DNA of 64,000 nucleotides from Bombyx mori. Lineage: Eukaryota; Arthropoda; Insecta; Lepidoptera; Bombycidae. Both the position numbers and the translations under genes were made by a program. Positions within the stretch are counted from its first letter, which is position 1, and each line of letters opens with the position of its first letter. Below, piece by piece: positions 8,795-18,811 of this stretch. Where the stretch lies: the NCBI RefSeq assembly GCF_030269925.1, contig NC_085110.1:3348001-3412000 (forward strand), given 5' to 3'. The notes beneath the pieces were generated by a model, which saw nothing but the letters and a program-made list of their open reading frames with translations, ran no database searches and was not told the origin of the DNA.

Positions 8795-9853
8795 CTAGGA
8801 GTGCCTTTTTTTATGGGGGGCTTCGACAGCGATACCAGAGAGCCTACAGACGGTCTGTGTGTTAAAGATTTTCTTACCCTCGGGGGTAGGCTGGAGAGCG
8901 ACTAGAACCATATTATATGGCTCCCTACCGCGACCGGTGTGCATACGGTGCACAGAATTCACTGGTAGGCCTTGTTCTAACAGGTCGGCTTTTACGAGCT
9001 CTACATCTAACTCTTTCGGGATTCCGCGTATTACAACGCGGAGTTCGCGCTCCTCCTGAAGCGTATAAGTGTGGAAGCTTATACGCTCCTTACGGAGGTA
9101 AGAGGTGAGGGCCCTATGGTCATCAGATGAATGCACCTTTATTTGGATGCCGTTCGCGAGGTTACGGGCATTCGTGAAATTGATATTTTTGGCCTTAAGG
9201 GCCAGGGAAACTCGATCCCAAGCTGCCTTCTCTTGAAGGATTACCGGAGGAGGGGACTGGGTTTTATTTTGTGCCACCGGACGCGGCGACGGACTGGCAC
9301 GGGCTGGAGGCGCAACGGGAGTCTGGGGGCGGGGGCGCGACGCGTTCGCGGCTTTGCTAATTTTAGCGGCCGCGGGAGCTCGAGACTCCGCGGCACGCTT
9401 CTTACCCTTTTGTACCAGGGTAAATCCATCCGTCGATGAGGCGGGGGCGAGGTCGACCTCCATCTCCGAGTCAGAGTCGGAGGACGAGGAGGCGGGCGCC
9501 GGTGACCTACGAGCAGGTGTTTTGGAGGGCGCGACGGAGGCCGCGGATGATCGCACAGCTGGAACGGTGGCCACGGCGGACGACGCAGCAGTTTTACTCG
9601 CCAGTATAGGCGACGCGGGAACGGCAGGCACGACGGAGGTTGCGGTGCTCGATGTAGAAGCTTTGCACGCAGGTACAGGCGACGCAGGAGCAGCGAGCAC
9701 GGCGGAGTCTTCGAGAGAGCTCGCAGTGTGATTGGCCTTGAAAGCCAGAAACTCTGAGGCGAGCTGTGGATGACGAAGTCGGAGGAATTCCGCGAACACA
9801 GCGTCCATGATCGCTGAGTGCCCAGGTGGGGCGGCCCCGGGTCTTGAAGACAC
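8795..9853 (-). CDS. Jockey LINE ORF1 (gag), N-terminal part (copy 1, frameshifted)
   Basis: 352 residues: a Ser/Ala/Pro-rich low-complexity region, an acidic SSSSDSDSEMEVDL patch, then from about residue 245 a folded domain with RVVIRGIPKELDVE that looks like the gag domain preceding zinc knuckles (PRE_C2HC type). Translation in this frame ends soon after VEAPHKK at a TAG (8795-8797). Just before it, on the coding strand, is CAT followed by A7. Reading on in the knuckle frame (8185-8775) requires skipping one base. The interpretation is either a one-base insertion in a homopolymer or a +1 programmed shift; both duplicates share it. Confidence 0.85.
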   Translation of the reverse strand: MSSRPGAAPPGHSAIMDAVFAEFLRLRHPQLASEFLAFKANHTASSLEDSAVLAAPASPVPACKASTSSTATSVVPAVPASPILASKTAASSAVATVPAVRSSAASVAPSKTPARRSPAPASSSSDSDSEMEVDLAPASSTDGFTLVQKGKKRAAESRAPAAAKISKAANASRPRPQTPVAPPARASPSPRPVAQNKTQSPPPVILQEKAAWDRVSLALKAKNINFTNARNLANGIQIKVHSSDDHRALTSYLRKERISFHTYTLQEERELRVVIRGIPKELDVELVKADLLEQGLPVNSVHRMHTGRGREPYNMVLVALQPTPEGKKIFNTQTVCRLSGIAVEAPHKKRHS

Positions 9854-9984
9854 TCGCCTTGCAGCGAGGCCCCAACTTCTCGGACCTGAGCGGTTCTATT
9901 GAACACAGGTGGCGATGCGGCACGATTACTACAGGACAAAGAAAAACACAACAAAACGGAAATAACAAAAAGAAACAGAACAAT

Positions 9985-10175
9985 TAAACACTTCCAGGAA
10001 AGCAGTTTGTCGGCAGATGTACCACGAACACAGAAATAACGAAAGGAAACAAAACAAATAAAAACTTCCAGGAAAAAAAAAACACTTGGTCGGCAGATGT
10101 ACCACGAACACAGGCCGCGCGAACAATGGCCGGGCTAACAAAAGCCGGGCGAACAAAGGCCGGGCGATCGAGTGG
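9985..10175 (-). promoter_or_regulatory. Tandem repeats in the Jockey 5' UTR (putative internal promoter region)
   Basis: A block with CGGCAGATGTACCACGAACA occurs at 10011 and 10091 (80-base spacing on plus), each near a CTTCCAGGAA block. Next to it are about four 15-base units containing GCCGGGC and AACAAA (10110-10170). Tandem 5' UTR units often carry promoter activity in LINEs; that role is inferred here. Confidence 0.5.
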
Positions 10176-10236
10176 TCGATGGGCACGTCCGCACGTGACG
10201 GGTGCCTCTATCGGAATGGTGCCGCTGGTGCTCCGG

Positions 10237-10412
10237 AATACCTCCCTGAATCGTTGGTAGCCTAAGGGACTATTCGAATGCGGGAACAGGTAGATGTGCT
10301 CACGGGGCTCAACCTGAGAGAGCTTGTTAACACTAGCCCCAGTTTCGCTGTATCTACCACAGAAACCGCAACCCGCTGAGAAGTTCCGGTGATAGTGGGT
10401 CGTGAGAATTTT
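10237..10412 (-). mobile_element. LINE 3' UTR fragment
   Basis: A diverged minus-strand copy of the common LINE tail: GTGCTCACGGGGCTCAACC, GCTAACACT-type and ACCCGCTGAGAAG blocks are recognisable, but the right arm of the stem is damaged (GATAGTGGGTCG). It marks the 5' limit of the Jockey insertion. Confidence 0.7.
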
Positions 10413-11209
10413 GGTAAACTTAATACGTAAAAAGAATTATGGATGATAAGAATGATGGTTCATTTGGAGATTAAATTTCACACCCGACACTTCTACTGTT
10501 ATTTGACAAACATTACTAAGATATTTCACCTTTATACTTTTCGATAAATAAAGCAATAAAGATTACAGTAAAAACTGATATACAAGTTTAATGTCAAAAA
10601 ACACAAAGATAACCTTTCATACGTGGAATGCTCCGTATTTAAATAATACTCATAGAAGATAACGCTTAATATTTAAGAGTTACGTTCTAATTGTATGATT
10701 AAATCGATATAAAATAAAGAAAAATACTTCGATAAAGCATAACCCTAAAATTAGATCGTCCTTTCTCGTTAATTATTAATCTTTATTCATTGTATACGAG
10801 ATAATCTAAACAAACGATATCTCACAATGCAGTAATTTAATGATATTTATTTATTTATTAAGTTGCACCAACAAAGTGATCATCAATACAACATTGACAA
10901 ATTGACAAAAGTTCATGGCAGATGTCACCTCAATTATAGGTGCAATCGACAGTAACATCAAAAATAAAAAAAATATACAGCTAAGATTTGAACACATTTC
11001 ATTCATTGCTTAAGATTAATTTAATTGGGAGATGATCCGCGACAGATTTTTCCTGTAAGTAGTGAGACAATCAGAAAAAACAAATATTATTTTATGATGA
11101 GAAAACTAAATGTAGAGATAGATAGATAGCTTAGAATCATCGAGTGAGCGAAGCGACGAATTTTTGTGAATGGCGAAAGTGAAGGTAAATCTAGTTAACA
11201 AATGCCGTC
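10413..11209. other. AT-rich intergenic DNA
   Basis: Nothing recognisable before the tRNA. The duplication junction 10834/10835 lies within it. Confidence 0.6.
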
Positions 11210-11281
11210 GGTTCCATGGTGTAATGGTTAGCACTCTGGACTCTGAATCCAGCGATCCGAGTTCAAATCTCGGTGGAACCT
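11210..11281 (+). tRNA. tRNA-Gln (anticodon CUG)
   Basis: A 72-base cloverleaf. The acceptor arms GGTTCCA and TGGAACC pair fully. The D-arm contains TGGTGTAATGG (A box). The anticodon stem-loop CTGGA-CTCTGAA-TCCAG places CTG at the anticodon. The T-arm has GAGTTCAAATCTC (B box). The discriminator base is T and CCA is not encoded, as expected for a nuclear eukaryotic tRNA. No intron. All stems are intact, so this is probably a functional gene rather than a SINE head. The tandem model predicts a second copy about 2.3 kb before the window. Confidence 0.95.
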
Positions 11282-11285
11282 GATC

Positions 11286-11290
11286 TTTTT
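11286..11290 (+). terminator. RNA polymerase III terminator of tRNA-Gln
   Basis: A run of five T residues four bases after the tRNA end, the usual Pol III stop signal. Confidence 0.75.
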
Positions 11291-11612
11291 ACAGTTCTCT
11301 TTTTTCAATGCTAAAATTAGTAGGCGACTAACAATTCGCGAGAAATTGTTGGAATAGTACCAAAGGCCATTAACCTTATTCTTATTATGAAGAAGGTTAC
11401 AAAGCTTCCTTGTGCATGTACGAATAGATCTACTTTTCCGCTGTCATTATCATTAAATAGTAGTTATGTCAAGTCTCCTTTGAATTTTTTTGTGTCGAGC
11501 TCAGTGCACATATAGACATTTAATAACTAAGTTTATGTACTTTCTAACTCATCATTTGTTACTCGGAAATTGCAATACATAGATAGAGATCTTCATACGA
11601 TATTTAAATAAG

Positions 11613-11840
11613 ACTAGCTGAGTCCCGAGATGTTACCCACGGCTATTGTCGTACCGCGGGTGACGGTGCGGGGCGAAGCTAGTCTAAAAAAAGTAGCCTA
11701 AGTTACTCCTTATATCATCAGATACCTATCAGTCAAAGTCCCGTCAAAATCGGTCCAGCCGTTCCAGAGATTAGCCGGAACAAACAAACAGACATACAGA
11801 CAAAAATTATAAAAAATGTTATTTTGGTGTATGTACCGTA
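11613..11840 (+). mobile_element. ACTAG-type short retroposon (diverged)
   Basis: Starts ACTAGCTGAGTCCCG and contains the typical late block AAAATCGGTCCAGCCGTTCC, then AACAAACAAACAGACATACA and an AT-rich end near 11840 (GTATATAGG). It belongs with the repeats at 26513, 36880, 41746 and 44602. No coding capacity. Confidence 0.65.
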
Positions 11841-12446
11841 TATAGGTATACGCATGTAGTAAAAAGCCGTTATTTCAATATTACAAACAGATACAACAAT
11901 TTCATTTATATGTACAGATGTATAGTAATGTCTTGGTTCTTATCAAGAACTAGTTCTTCTTCTTAGAAGATGAACCTGTTGATACCCAGCGCTGATGTGC
12001 TTGGTATAAGGCGATCCTATCAGTTAGCAACAATTAAAACATTTTATTTACTAGCTTTATGTAAAACGGAATCCTCTCAATTTACCGGTGGTCAGCATCA
12101 AACTGCACAATACCAAATCGAGACAGTTACATTGTAAACAGTACGTACTTTCTCTTTTAACATTATGTGAATTATTTCATTAATACGTATGGGTTTCCCC
12201 TAAAAAAGTTTTAAGTAAGCAATGTCTTTCATTACCCGGATGCGTGAGGTATTCCCAGGCACGGTTGGGTCCGGCATTTTGGCCAGATTGTGCAACTCGT
12301 GACATTGACCGAAAAAAAAAACCTAAAAAATATCGGTTTACGTGCTTCAAATCTGTCTTGTATATAGTACTTGCGTGACTGGTTTCTGATATTTATTACA
12401 TAGTAACTTTCCTTACTTATGCCCTTCCGGACTACACTCACAGACA
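11841..12446. other. Intergenic DNA without a recognised feature
   Basis: AT-rich. One 80-residue minus-strand ORF (12232-12474) overlaps a LINE tail and has no supporting signal. Confidence 0.5.
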
Positions 12447-12636
12447 CAGCCCACTGAGTTTCTCGCCGGATCATCTCAGTGGATCGCGTTTCCGGTCCGG
12501 CGGTAGATTCTGCGAAGCACTGCTCTTGCTAGGGTTAGGGTTAGCAACGTCGACAGGTTAGAGCCCCGTGAGCTCACCTACTTGTTAGGTTACGCTGACG
12601 TAGCCTCTTAAGACTATCAGCTTAGATAGGAAAAAA
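12447..12636 (+). mobile_element. LINE 3' UTR, plus strand
   Basis: A 5'-truncated LINE tail: GCCCACTGAG / CTCAGTGG stem (12450-12482), the CCGGTCCGGCGGTAGATTC block, TTGCTAGGGTTAGGGTTAGC, GAGCCCCGTGAGCTCACC, a terminal hairpin GCTGACGTAGCC...GACTATCAGC, then GGAAAAAATAAAAA. Pairing of the loop CCGGATC with downstream GGTCCGG is kept through a G-T wobble. Confidence 0.8.
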
Positions 12637-12783
12637 TAAAAACGGACTACAGTTTAAGTATATGGCGTGGACGAAATCCTTGCTCACACCAGACAGAGCT
12701 TCCGTATTTATGATATTAGTTCAGAGACATAATTTATGTATTCCTATATAAAAAAATACAACAATAACAAGAACATAAGAAAT

Positions 12784-13215
12784 GTATGATTTCAGTGATG
12801 ACTTACAGTTGCGAGACGTGTTGCTTCACAAGGGATCTTTTTAAGAAGCTTAGTGTCACGCAGCGAGCTATAGAGAGGGCTATTCTTGGTATTTCTCTAC
12901 GAGACCGAATCAGAAACGAAGAGATCTGTAGAAGAACCAAAGACATAGCCCGTAGGATTAGCAAGCTGAAGTAGCAATGGGCAGGCCACATAGCGTGAAG
13001 ATCAGACGGCCGATGGGGCAGAAGGATCCTCGTGTGGAGATCACGTACTGGCAAGCGCATTGTGGGATAGCTACCTATCAGATGGACTGACGACCTTGTG
13101 AAAATGGCTGGGTCACGTTGGATGCAGGTGGCAACGAACCGGCCGCACTGGAGATCACTTGGAGAGGCCTATGTTCAGCAATGGACAGTGGACAGGCTGA
13201 GATGATGATGATGGA
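12784..13215 (+). pseudogene. RTE-like LINE reverse transcriptase C-terminus, decayed
   Basis: The frame reads a typical endonuclease-RT tail: TYSCETC, QRAIERAILGISLRDRIRNE, then LK(stop)QWAGH, RWTDDL, GSRWMQ and GEAYVQQW. At least three in-frame stops interrupt it (after SKLK, after GHIA and after KRIVG). The element ends at a GATGATGATG microsatellite (13199-13213). Relatives in the window are at 26955-27234 and perhaps 30676-30880. Confidence 0.85.
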
Positions 13216-13513
13216 AGAACAGTCTATTTTCTAGCACTACTTTTGTCGGTTTCGGGGTTACACCATCACGCTACTTGCTGAGCTAATGGGGTTGGAACGT
13301 GGACGCTAATCTTAGACTACTCCGACACTCTTTTACCCGATTGTCCGTAGCTTAATCTATTCGACCTCCTCCGTTTCGTGAGGATGAGGTATCTGCGACA
13401 CGGCGGCCGGTCCTCTCAGTCTTCGAAGCACACGTAAGCTTTGCCCATGTTATCCCGCTAAGGTTGGTGGTCGGAGATCTTTTGTAACGCTGTCATAAAG
13501 CGCAGAGCGAGAT
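13216..13513. other. Unassigned DNA before the repeat of the unit
   Basis: Moderately GC-rich for this window, with no ORF or known repeat recognised. Confidence 0.5.
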
Positions 13514-13958
13514 CGTCTCGTATAATATTGAATAGAAACCCAAAAGATCCGAAACATACATTAACCAAACGAGATCCCTTCACTTTCCAAAAGATTATTT
13601 TCCTTCTTTGCTTCATCTTTGTTCTCTCCTAATGAATATTCTGGTCGTTTTCATCAAATCAAATTTATTTAAATTGTATGTTTCATGTGATTATCCTATT
13701 TAAATAATTAAACAGAATGTTGGTAAGCGTTTTCTTTTTGACTGGTTCGTGAGCCTTGCATTAAAACTACAATTTCTTCAAACAAATTTAATTTTTTTTT
13801 TTCTTGTGTAGCCACGATAGTAGATTTACTGGTGGTAAAGCGCATAGCGTGTCCTCACGGGTAGATACCATAGATACCACCATCCTACCTATTTATGCGG
13901 AGATTGCAATTTGAAGTAATACTATCTTTCCAGGTGTGAGCCGTTAACTCGACCGATC

Positions 13959-14209
13959 TTTTTTTTAAATTGCTTAGATGGGTGGACGAGCTCGCAGCCC
14001 ACCTGGTGTTAAGTGGTTACTCGAGCCCATAGACATCTACAACGTAAATGCGCCACCCATCTTGAGGTATAAGTTCTAAGGTCTCAGTACAGTTACAACG
14101 GCTGCCCCACCCTTCAAATCGAAACGCATAACTGCTTCACGGCAGAAATAGGCAGGGTGGTGGTAAGTACCTATCCGTGCGTACTCACAAGAGGTCCTAC
14201 CACCAGTAA
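13959..14209 (-). mobile_element. Bm1 SINE, 5'-truncated (duplicate of 446-696)
   Basis: The same copy as at 446-696, carried by the 13,513-base duplication, and so not an independent insertion. Confidence 0.9.
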
Positions 14210-14580
14210 ACAAGAGGTCCTACCACTAGTAATCATGGAGTAGAATCCTATATGCAAATATTTGCGGTCATCACACGGAATCCGGCGAGCTGTAAACAAG
14301 AACAACGTCTTATCTTACATCTGTTACAGCATCGTATTACGTCAATACTCTCGCGTGTCGTTTCGATATTATTACGAAGCAACACGTGGTGCGAATTTTG
14401 CGTCACAATTCTGTGGCAAAACGTCTACTGAATCCGGTTACTAGAAAATAAAAGTTTCAACAAAATTGTAATGTGTATAACTCTAGATTAAGTTTTTGAC
14501 ACCACGATTTAGAAGCGGAGTAATCTGTTCCTAAGTAATAAAGTGACGCTTTACAAATATAGTATAATATAAACATATGT

Positions 14581-14774
14581 CTGCCTATTTCTGCCGTGAA
14601 GCAGTAATGCGTTTCGGTTTGAAGGGTGGGGCAGCCGTTGTAACTATACTGAGACCTTAGAACTGATATCTCAAGGTGGGTGGCGCATTTACGTTGTAGA
14701 TGTCTATGGGCTCCAGTAACCACTTAACACCAGGTGGGCTGTGAGCTCGTCCATCCATCTAAGCAATAAAAAAA
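14581..14774 (+). mobile_element. Bm1 SINE, 5'-truncated (duplicate of 1068-1261)
   Basis: Carried by the duplication; identical as far as read. Confidence 0.9.
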
Positions 14775-15096
14775 TATGTATATATAATATTTTTCATCAT
14801 TTTAAATGTTTATGTTGGCACACCAAATAGCCACCGCTTCCCAAATTAGAATTGTTAGCTGCGATATGCTTCATTTTCATATGGAAAAGACAATTCGACA
14901 GTAGTCAATAAAATTATGACGCACACACTATATTTTCCTGTCCGGAACTCATTACGCAGTGTTTTTCCTTAAATTAATTATAAATGCATCTTCCTTAATG
15001 ACATTTCTATTTCATAGATAATAACTAGTTTATATCTGTATTCGTTGTTTGAATATTTCAACCTTTTCTTATATAAAAGAGCGATTGTTAGAGATA

Positions 15097-15506
15097 CTAG
15101 AGGTCCCGCAGTAGTCGAAATTCGACTATAATTAATGGGAATTGTAATTTTGTACACTATTATGATTGTATTTTATACTTCTATAATCACAAATTTCGCC
15201 AAGACTACACTATAAAAAATATTAACAAAGACAAACAATATTTAAATCTATTCTCAATTTGACAACAGACGTCAAGAACAAAAGTTTGACAATAAATAGT
15301 ATGCATGCGTGTGTGCGTCAAATACATGGTATGTAGTGTGTGTAATGTTTTCTTTATTGATTTAATGTATCTGTTATGCATTATTTAAAAAAAAAATTAG
15401 CATTGTGCACTCCTTCTCTATATTCTCTATAAGTGTGGAAAATTTCATACTCCTCCGTCCGCGCAATTTTCGTCAAAAGGGATACAAAGTTTTTGCTTCA
15501 CGTATT
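15097..15506 (+). mobile_element. ACTAG-type retroposon copy A, duplicate
   Basis: Duplicate of 1584-1993, including both 13-base ATTGTTAGAGATA flanks (15084-15096 and 15507-15519). Confidence 0.8.
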
Positions 15507-15991
15507 ATTGTTAGAGATATTCCAAAGGGAGATCTTAATTGTCATTCACATAGTTCAAACCCATTGTCATATTGTAATTCTGTTTTGAATATAATATTCA
15601 GTGATGTATTAAATAATTTTTTATTTTAAACAATACAATCGCTCACCTTGTAACTCATTCCTGATTTTCTGCTGTGTGTAACTCAGAAATACTCTTCTTT
15701 CTTCAGACACCGAACTTACCATTGACCCAGTAGTAGAGTTTTCATTTCAGATCCTTCCGCTTAAGATTTTAAACGTCTTGAAATCGCTATTCTGATCTCA
15801 GTCTACATTTGAAGTTATGAAAAGCTAATACACGAAAATATATTTTAAAAATCAGTGAACAACGGCCAGTATCTCACTGCTAGATTTAAACGAGATATAA
15901 ACGCATATAACTATATATATGTACTTTATTTAAAGTATTATAAGCAACAAAAAGCATTCCATCAGTTTTAAAGGAAAAACAGTACGCGCAT

Positions 15992-16138
15992 GTAACTATA
16001 CTTGAGATCTTAGAACTTATATCCCATGGTGGGTGGCGCATTTACGTTGCGGATGTATATGGGCTCCAGTAACCATTTAACACCAGGTGGGCTGTGAGCT
16101 CGTCCACCCAAATAAACAATAAAAAATAAATAAATAAA
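15992..16138 (+). mobile_element. Bm1 SINE 3' fragment (duplicate of 2479-2625)
   Basis: Carried by the duplication. Confidence 0.88.
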
Positions 16139-16469
16139 AAACATACGGTGCTGTAAAGTCACTCATGCAATTTTTGTTAAAACTGAACTGAGTATGAGAA
16201 AATACATTTTTTAATAGTTATCAGTGAGGTATTTGCTTTTACTGATGAAGTTTAAAGTTTTAGTTTAAATATTACTATCGTTTTTATTTCTTTAGTCTAT
16301 CAGAACTATATATAATAAGATGTTGAATTTTCTAACGCTTCTCCTGAAAAATTACATAATTTGCATAAGTGACGTTATCACACCGTATGTGCGAGTAATC
16401 ACTTAATTAGGAATGACTATACTATTGAAATCTGGCCTTAACGATAACGTGATCTATTAAGTTATTAAA

Positions 16470-17110
16470 TAATTTGCCAATTATGTGATTAGGTTATCAA
16501 AAGTTCCGTTGGAATTGTCGAAATACAAATTGGCAGTTTTTATATGTAATGAAGTCTAAAATACCGAAAGCAACTTATGTGGAAGAACAAATTGCCGAAT
16601 TCCCTATACCCTCACAGATACCGAAGTCACGATATAATTAAGCAATTTTGTCATTCCGTTATCGACGGCATCGTTAGCATTGTTTATATACAAATTGGCA
16701 GTTTTTGTGTAATCAAGTGTAAAGTCTGATGTACTGGCGAGAACTTAAATGAACGCTGTCGTTGTTTTAATGATCATTTCGTAATGATAATAATTAGCAA
16801 ATTATGTGATTAGGTTATCAAAAGTTCCGTTGGAATTGAAGAAATACAAATTGCCAGTTTTTATGTAATCAAGTCTAAAATACAGAAAGGAACTTATGTG
16901 AACAAACAAATTGCCGAATTCCCGATGCCCTTACAGATACCAGAGTTACGATATAATTAAGCAATTTTGTCATTCCGTTATCGACGGCATCGTTAGCATT
17001 GTTGATATACAAATTGGCAGTTTTTGTGTAATCAAGTGTAAAGTCTGATGTACTGGCGAGAACTTAAATGAACGCTGTTATTATTTTAATGATCATTTCG
17101 TAATGACAAC
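16470..17110. repeat. 321-base tandem dimer (duplicate of 2957-3597)
   Basis: The same dimer at the 13,513 offset. Even this tandem array kept its unit number in both copies, which argues for a very recent duplication. Confidence 0.85.
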
Positions 17111-17829
17111 TTTTGTTTCTAGAATATATTTTGTATCATCCAATTAGGAGTTGGTGGTCAATATGCCAATACGTGGCTCATTGGTATGACAAATGATGGT
17201 ATGTTGTGAGCCCGCATGGATTGGTACCACGATGTTAACAACAGCAGGATCGTCTTTACACATTGATTTCACCTTAAAACTAGGAGTTAATTTAGAATAA
17301 AATGTTTAGCTTAACCAAACAAAAACACAGCGATCGACAGAAGTCTAAAATTCATGAAACATCCTAAAAATGTATAACAAAACACTTTTCCTTTCGATGG
17401 TACGAAAATACAAGGATCTACCCTATTTAATAAGTGGTTAGTGTGTGACAAAACACAGGGTTCATTGTGTCCGAGTGGCCACCCATTTACCTAATAACTT
17501 TAACAATTATCGGTGTAGAGTGACCATTGTTTATTTACGGATAAACTTGTTAAAAAAGATTCGATCAGACAATATTTTCCATTGAGATTTACATATTTTT
17601 TTATTTAAAATCAGGTCTGGTGCCGGCCTAATATAGCTACGCCTACCTTTTTCTATGTGTATTGCAAACATGAAATTGTATATATTAGAAATTGTATAAT
17701 GGTATTTAATGGTGGTAGAATTTTATAAGTAGGGGTAGATGCAACCAACTTGCCTATTACTGTCTCGAAGCAATCATAGGATACAATCATAGAATAGAAG
17801 GACGAGACCGCCGTTGCCATGGAAATATA

Positions 17830-18197
17830 ATTATTTTTATTGCCCTTGTAGGCAGATGAGCACACGGCCCACCTGATGGTGAGTGGTTACCGTCTCCCAT
17901 GGACTTCTCAGCAATGCCAGAGGCAGAGCCAAGCCGCTGCCTACCATTAAGTACTCTCCGCAAGCCTCGTTTGAAGAAGGACATGTCATAGCGCTCGGGA
18001 AACACCGTGGAGGGGAGCTCATTCCATAGCCGGATGGTATGTGGCAAAAAAGACCTCTGGAAACCCACTGAACGCAGCGGTTCCAGATAATATGGATGAA
18101 CTCTGCTCCGATGGCGGGAGGTGCGATGATAAAAAGGAGATGAAGGGATCATCTCAAACAGTTCCTCAGAGCACTCCCCAAGCACACTCAATATTAT
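17830..18197 (-). mobile_element. LINE RT C-terminal fragment (duplicate of 4317-4684)
   Basis: Contains the same FLPHTIRLWNELPSTVFP motif and A-rich end; carried by the duplication. Confidence 0.85.
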
Positions 18198-18239
18198 AAA
18201 GTCTGTGAGATTTTTTTTCTTACCTAATTGTTGGTAGCC

Positions 18240-18569
18240 TTTTTTTCGGGCAGGAGCCGAACGTCATGCAAGGCTTCGGCACCTATAGAGCACGCGGGAC
18301 TTGACGGTCTGCAGATGTTGAGAGTATACCGCGGGTCCAAAGATTTTTAAGGGCACCACCGAACGACTCTCTTTGCACTCTTTCATCCGACGTCCGATCT
18401 CCACCTGGGGTCAGAACCCAGTCAGAGTAGGGGGGCTCCCACGGTCAACACTACAACCAGACTCACCACCCCGAGGATGCCCGGCCGACAAATCGTCGAG
18501 GCGATAGTCAACGACTCTACGTCGGTCGGTATGAGCAGCCCGACAGGCCGCCCTAGGCGGTGCCGCTGG
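18240..18569 (-). mobile_element. Unidentified LINE-like 3' segment (duplicate of 4727-5056)
   Basis: Contains one of the two differences between the duplicates: 18311 is G where 4798 is A. Confidence 0.4.
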
Positions 18570-18748
18570 TTTTTTTTTTTTTTATGATTGAAAGTTTACT
18601 GGTGGCCCGAAGGCCTTTCCAGTTTCACCAGGACAGGTGGGCGAGCAAAGGCTCAGCCAAGAGGGGTGGGATTTGCTAACAACTGCCCGAGCGCCTCCGA
18701 AGGAGACCTAACAACTCAAGAGCAATTGTTTCGCGAATGAATCTACTA

Positions 18749-18799
18749 CCGGATCGGAATCGCGACCCGCTGAGAAGATCCGGCGAGAAACTCAGCGGG
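18749..18799 (-). other. Conserved 3' UTR stem-loop / pseudoknot (copy 2)
   Basis: Duplicate of 5236-5286: CCCGCTGAG at 18766-18774 and CTCAGCGGG at 18791-18799. Confidence 0.65.
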
Positions 18800-18811
18800 C
18801 TGATGCATGGG

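Larger units (their letters stand above)
5057..10235 (-). mobile_element. Jockey-clade non-LTR retrotransposon, near full length (copy 1)
   Basis: On the minus strand the order is: 5' UTR with tandem repeats (about 10235-9854), gag ORF1 (9853-8185, one frameshift), ORF2 endonuclease/RT (8181-5299), 3' UTR with a conserved fold (5298-5072), poly-A (5070-5057). The 5' boundary is approximate; it is set by an unrelated LINE tail beginning near 10237. Target-site duplications were not found. The long 5' UTR and intact ORF2 suggest a recently active element. Confidence 0.9.
1..10834. repeat. Tandem segmental duplication, copy 1 (right part)
   Basis: This stretch is repeated at 13514-24347 with a constant offset of 13,513 and no indel that I noticed. 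Only two substitutions were seen on reading: 4798 A versus 18311 G, and 8396 T versus 21909 C. Both are transitions, and the second changes H to R in the gag zinc-knuckle frame. The match stops after 10834. The simplest model is a 13,513-base unit duplicated head to tail, with the first 2,678 bases of copy 1 lying upstream of the window. A very young duplication and an assembly or haplotype artefact are both possible. Confidence 0.95.

Noticed and set aside
9241..9983. Long Pro/Arg-rich ORFs overlapping gag on both strands
   Set aside because: GC-rich shadow frames of the Jockey ORF1; no independent support.
12530..12550. Telomere-like TTAGGG pair in GCTAGGGTTAGGGTTAGC
   Set aside because: It is part of a LINE 3' UTR (other copies read GCTAGGGTTCGTGTTAGC); insect telomeres are TTAGG and no array is present.
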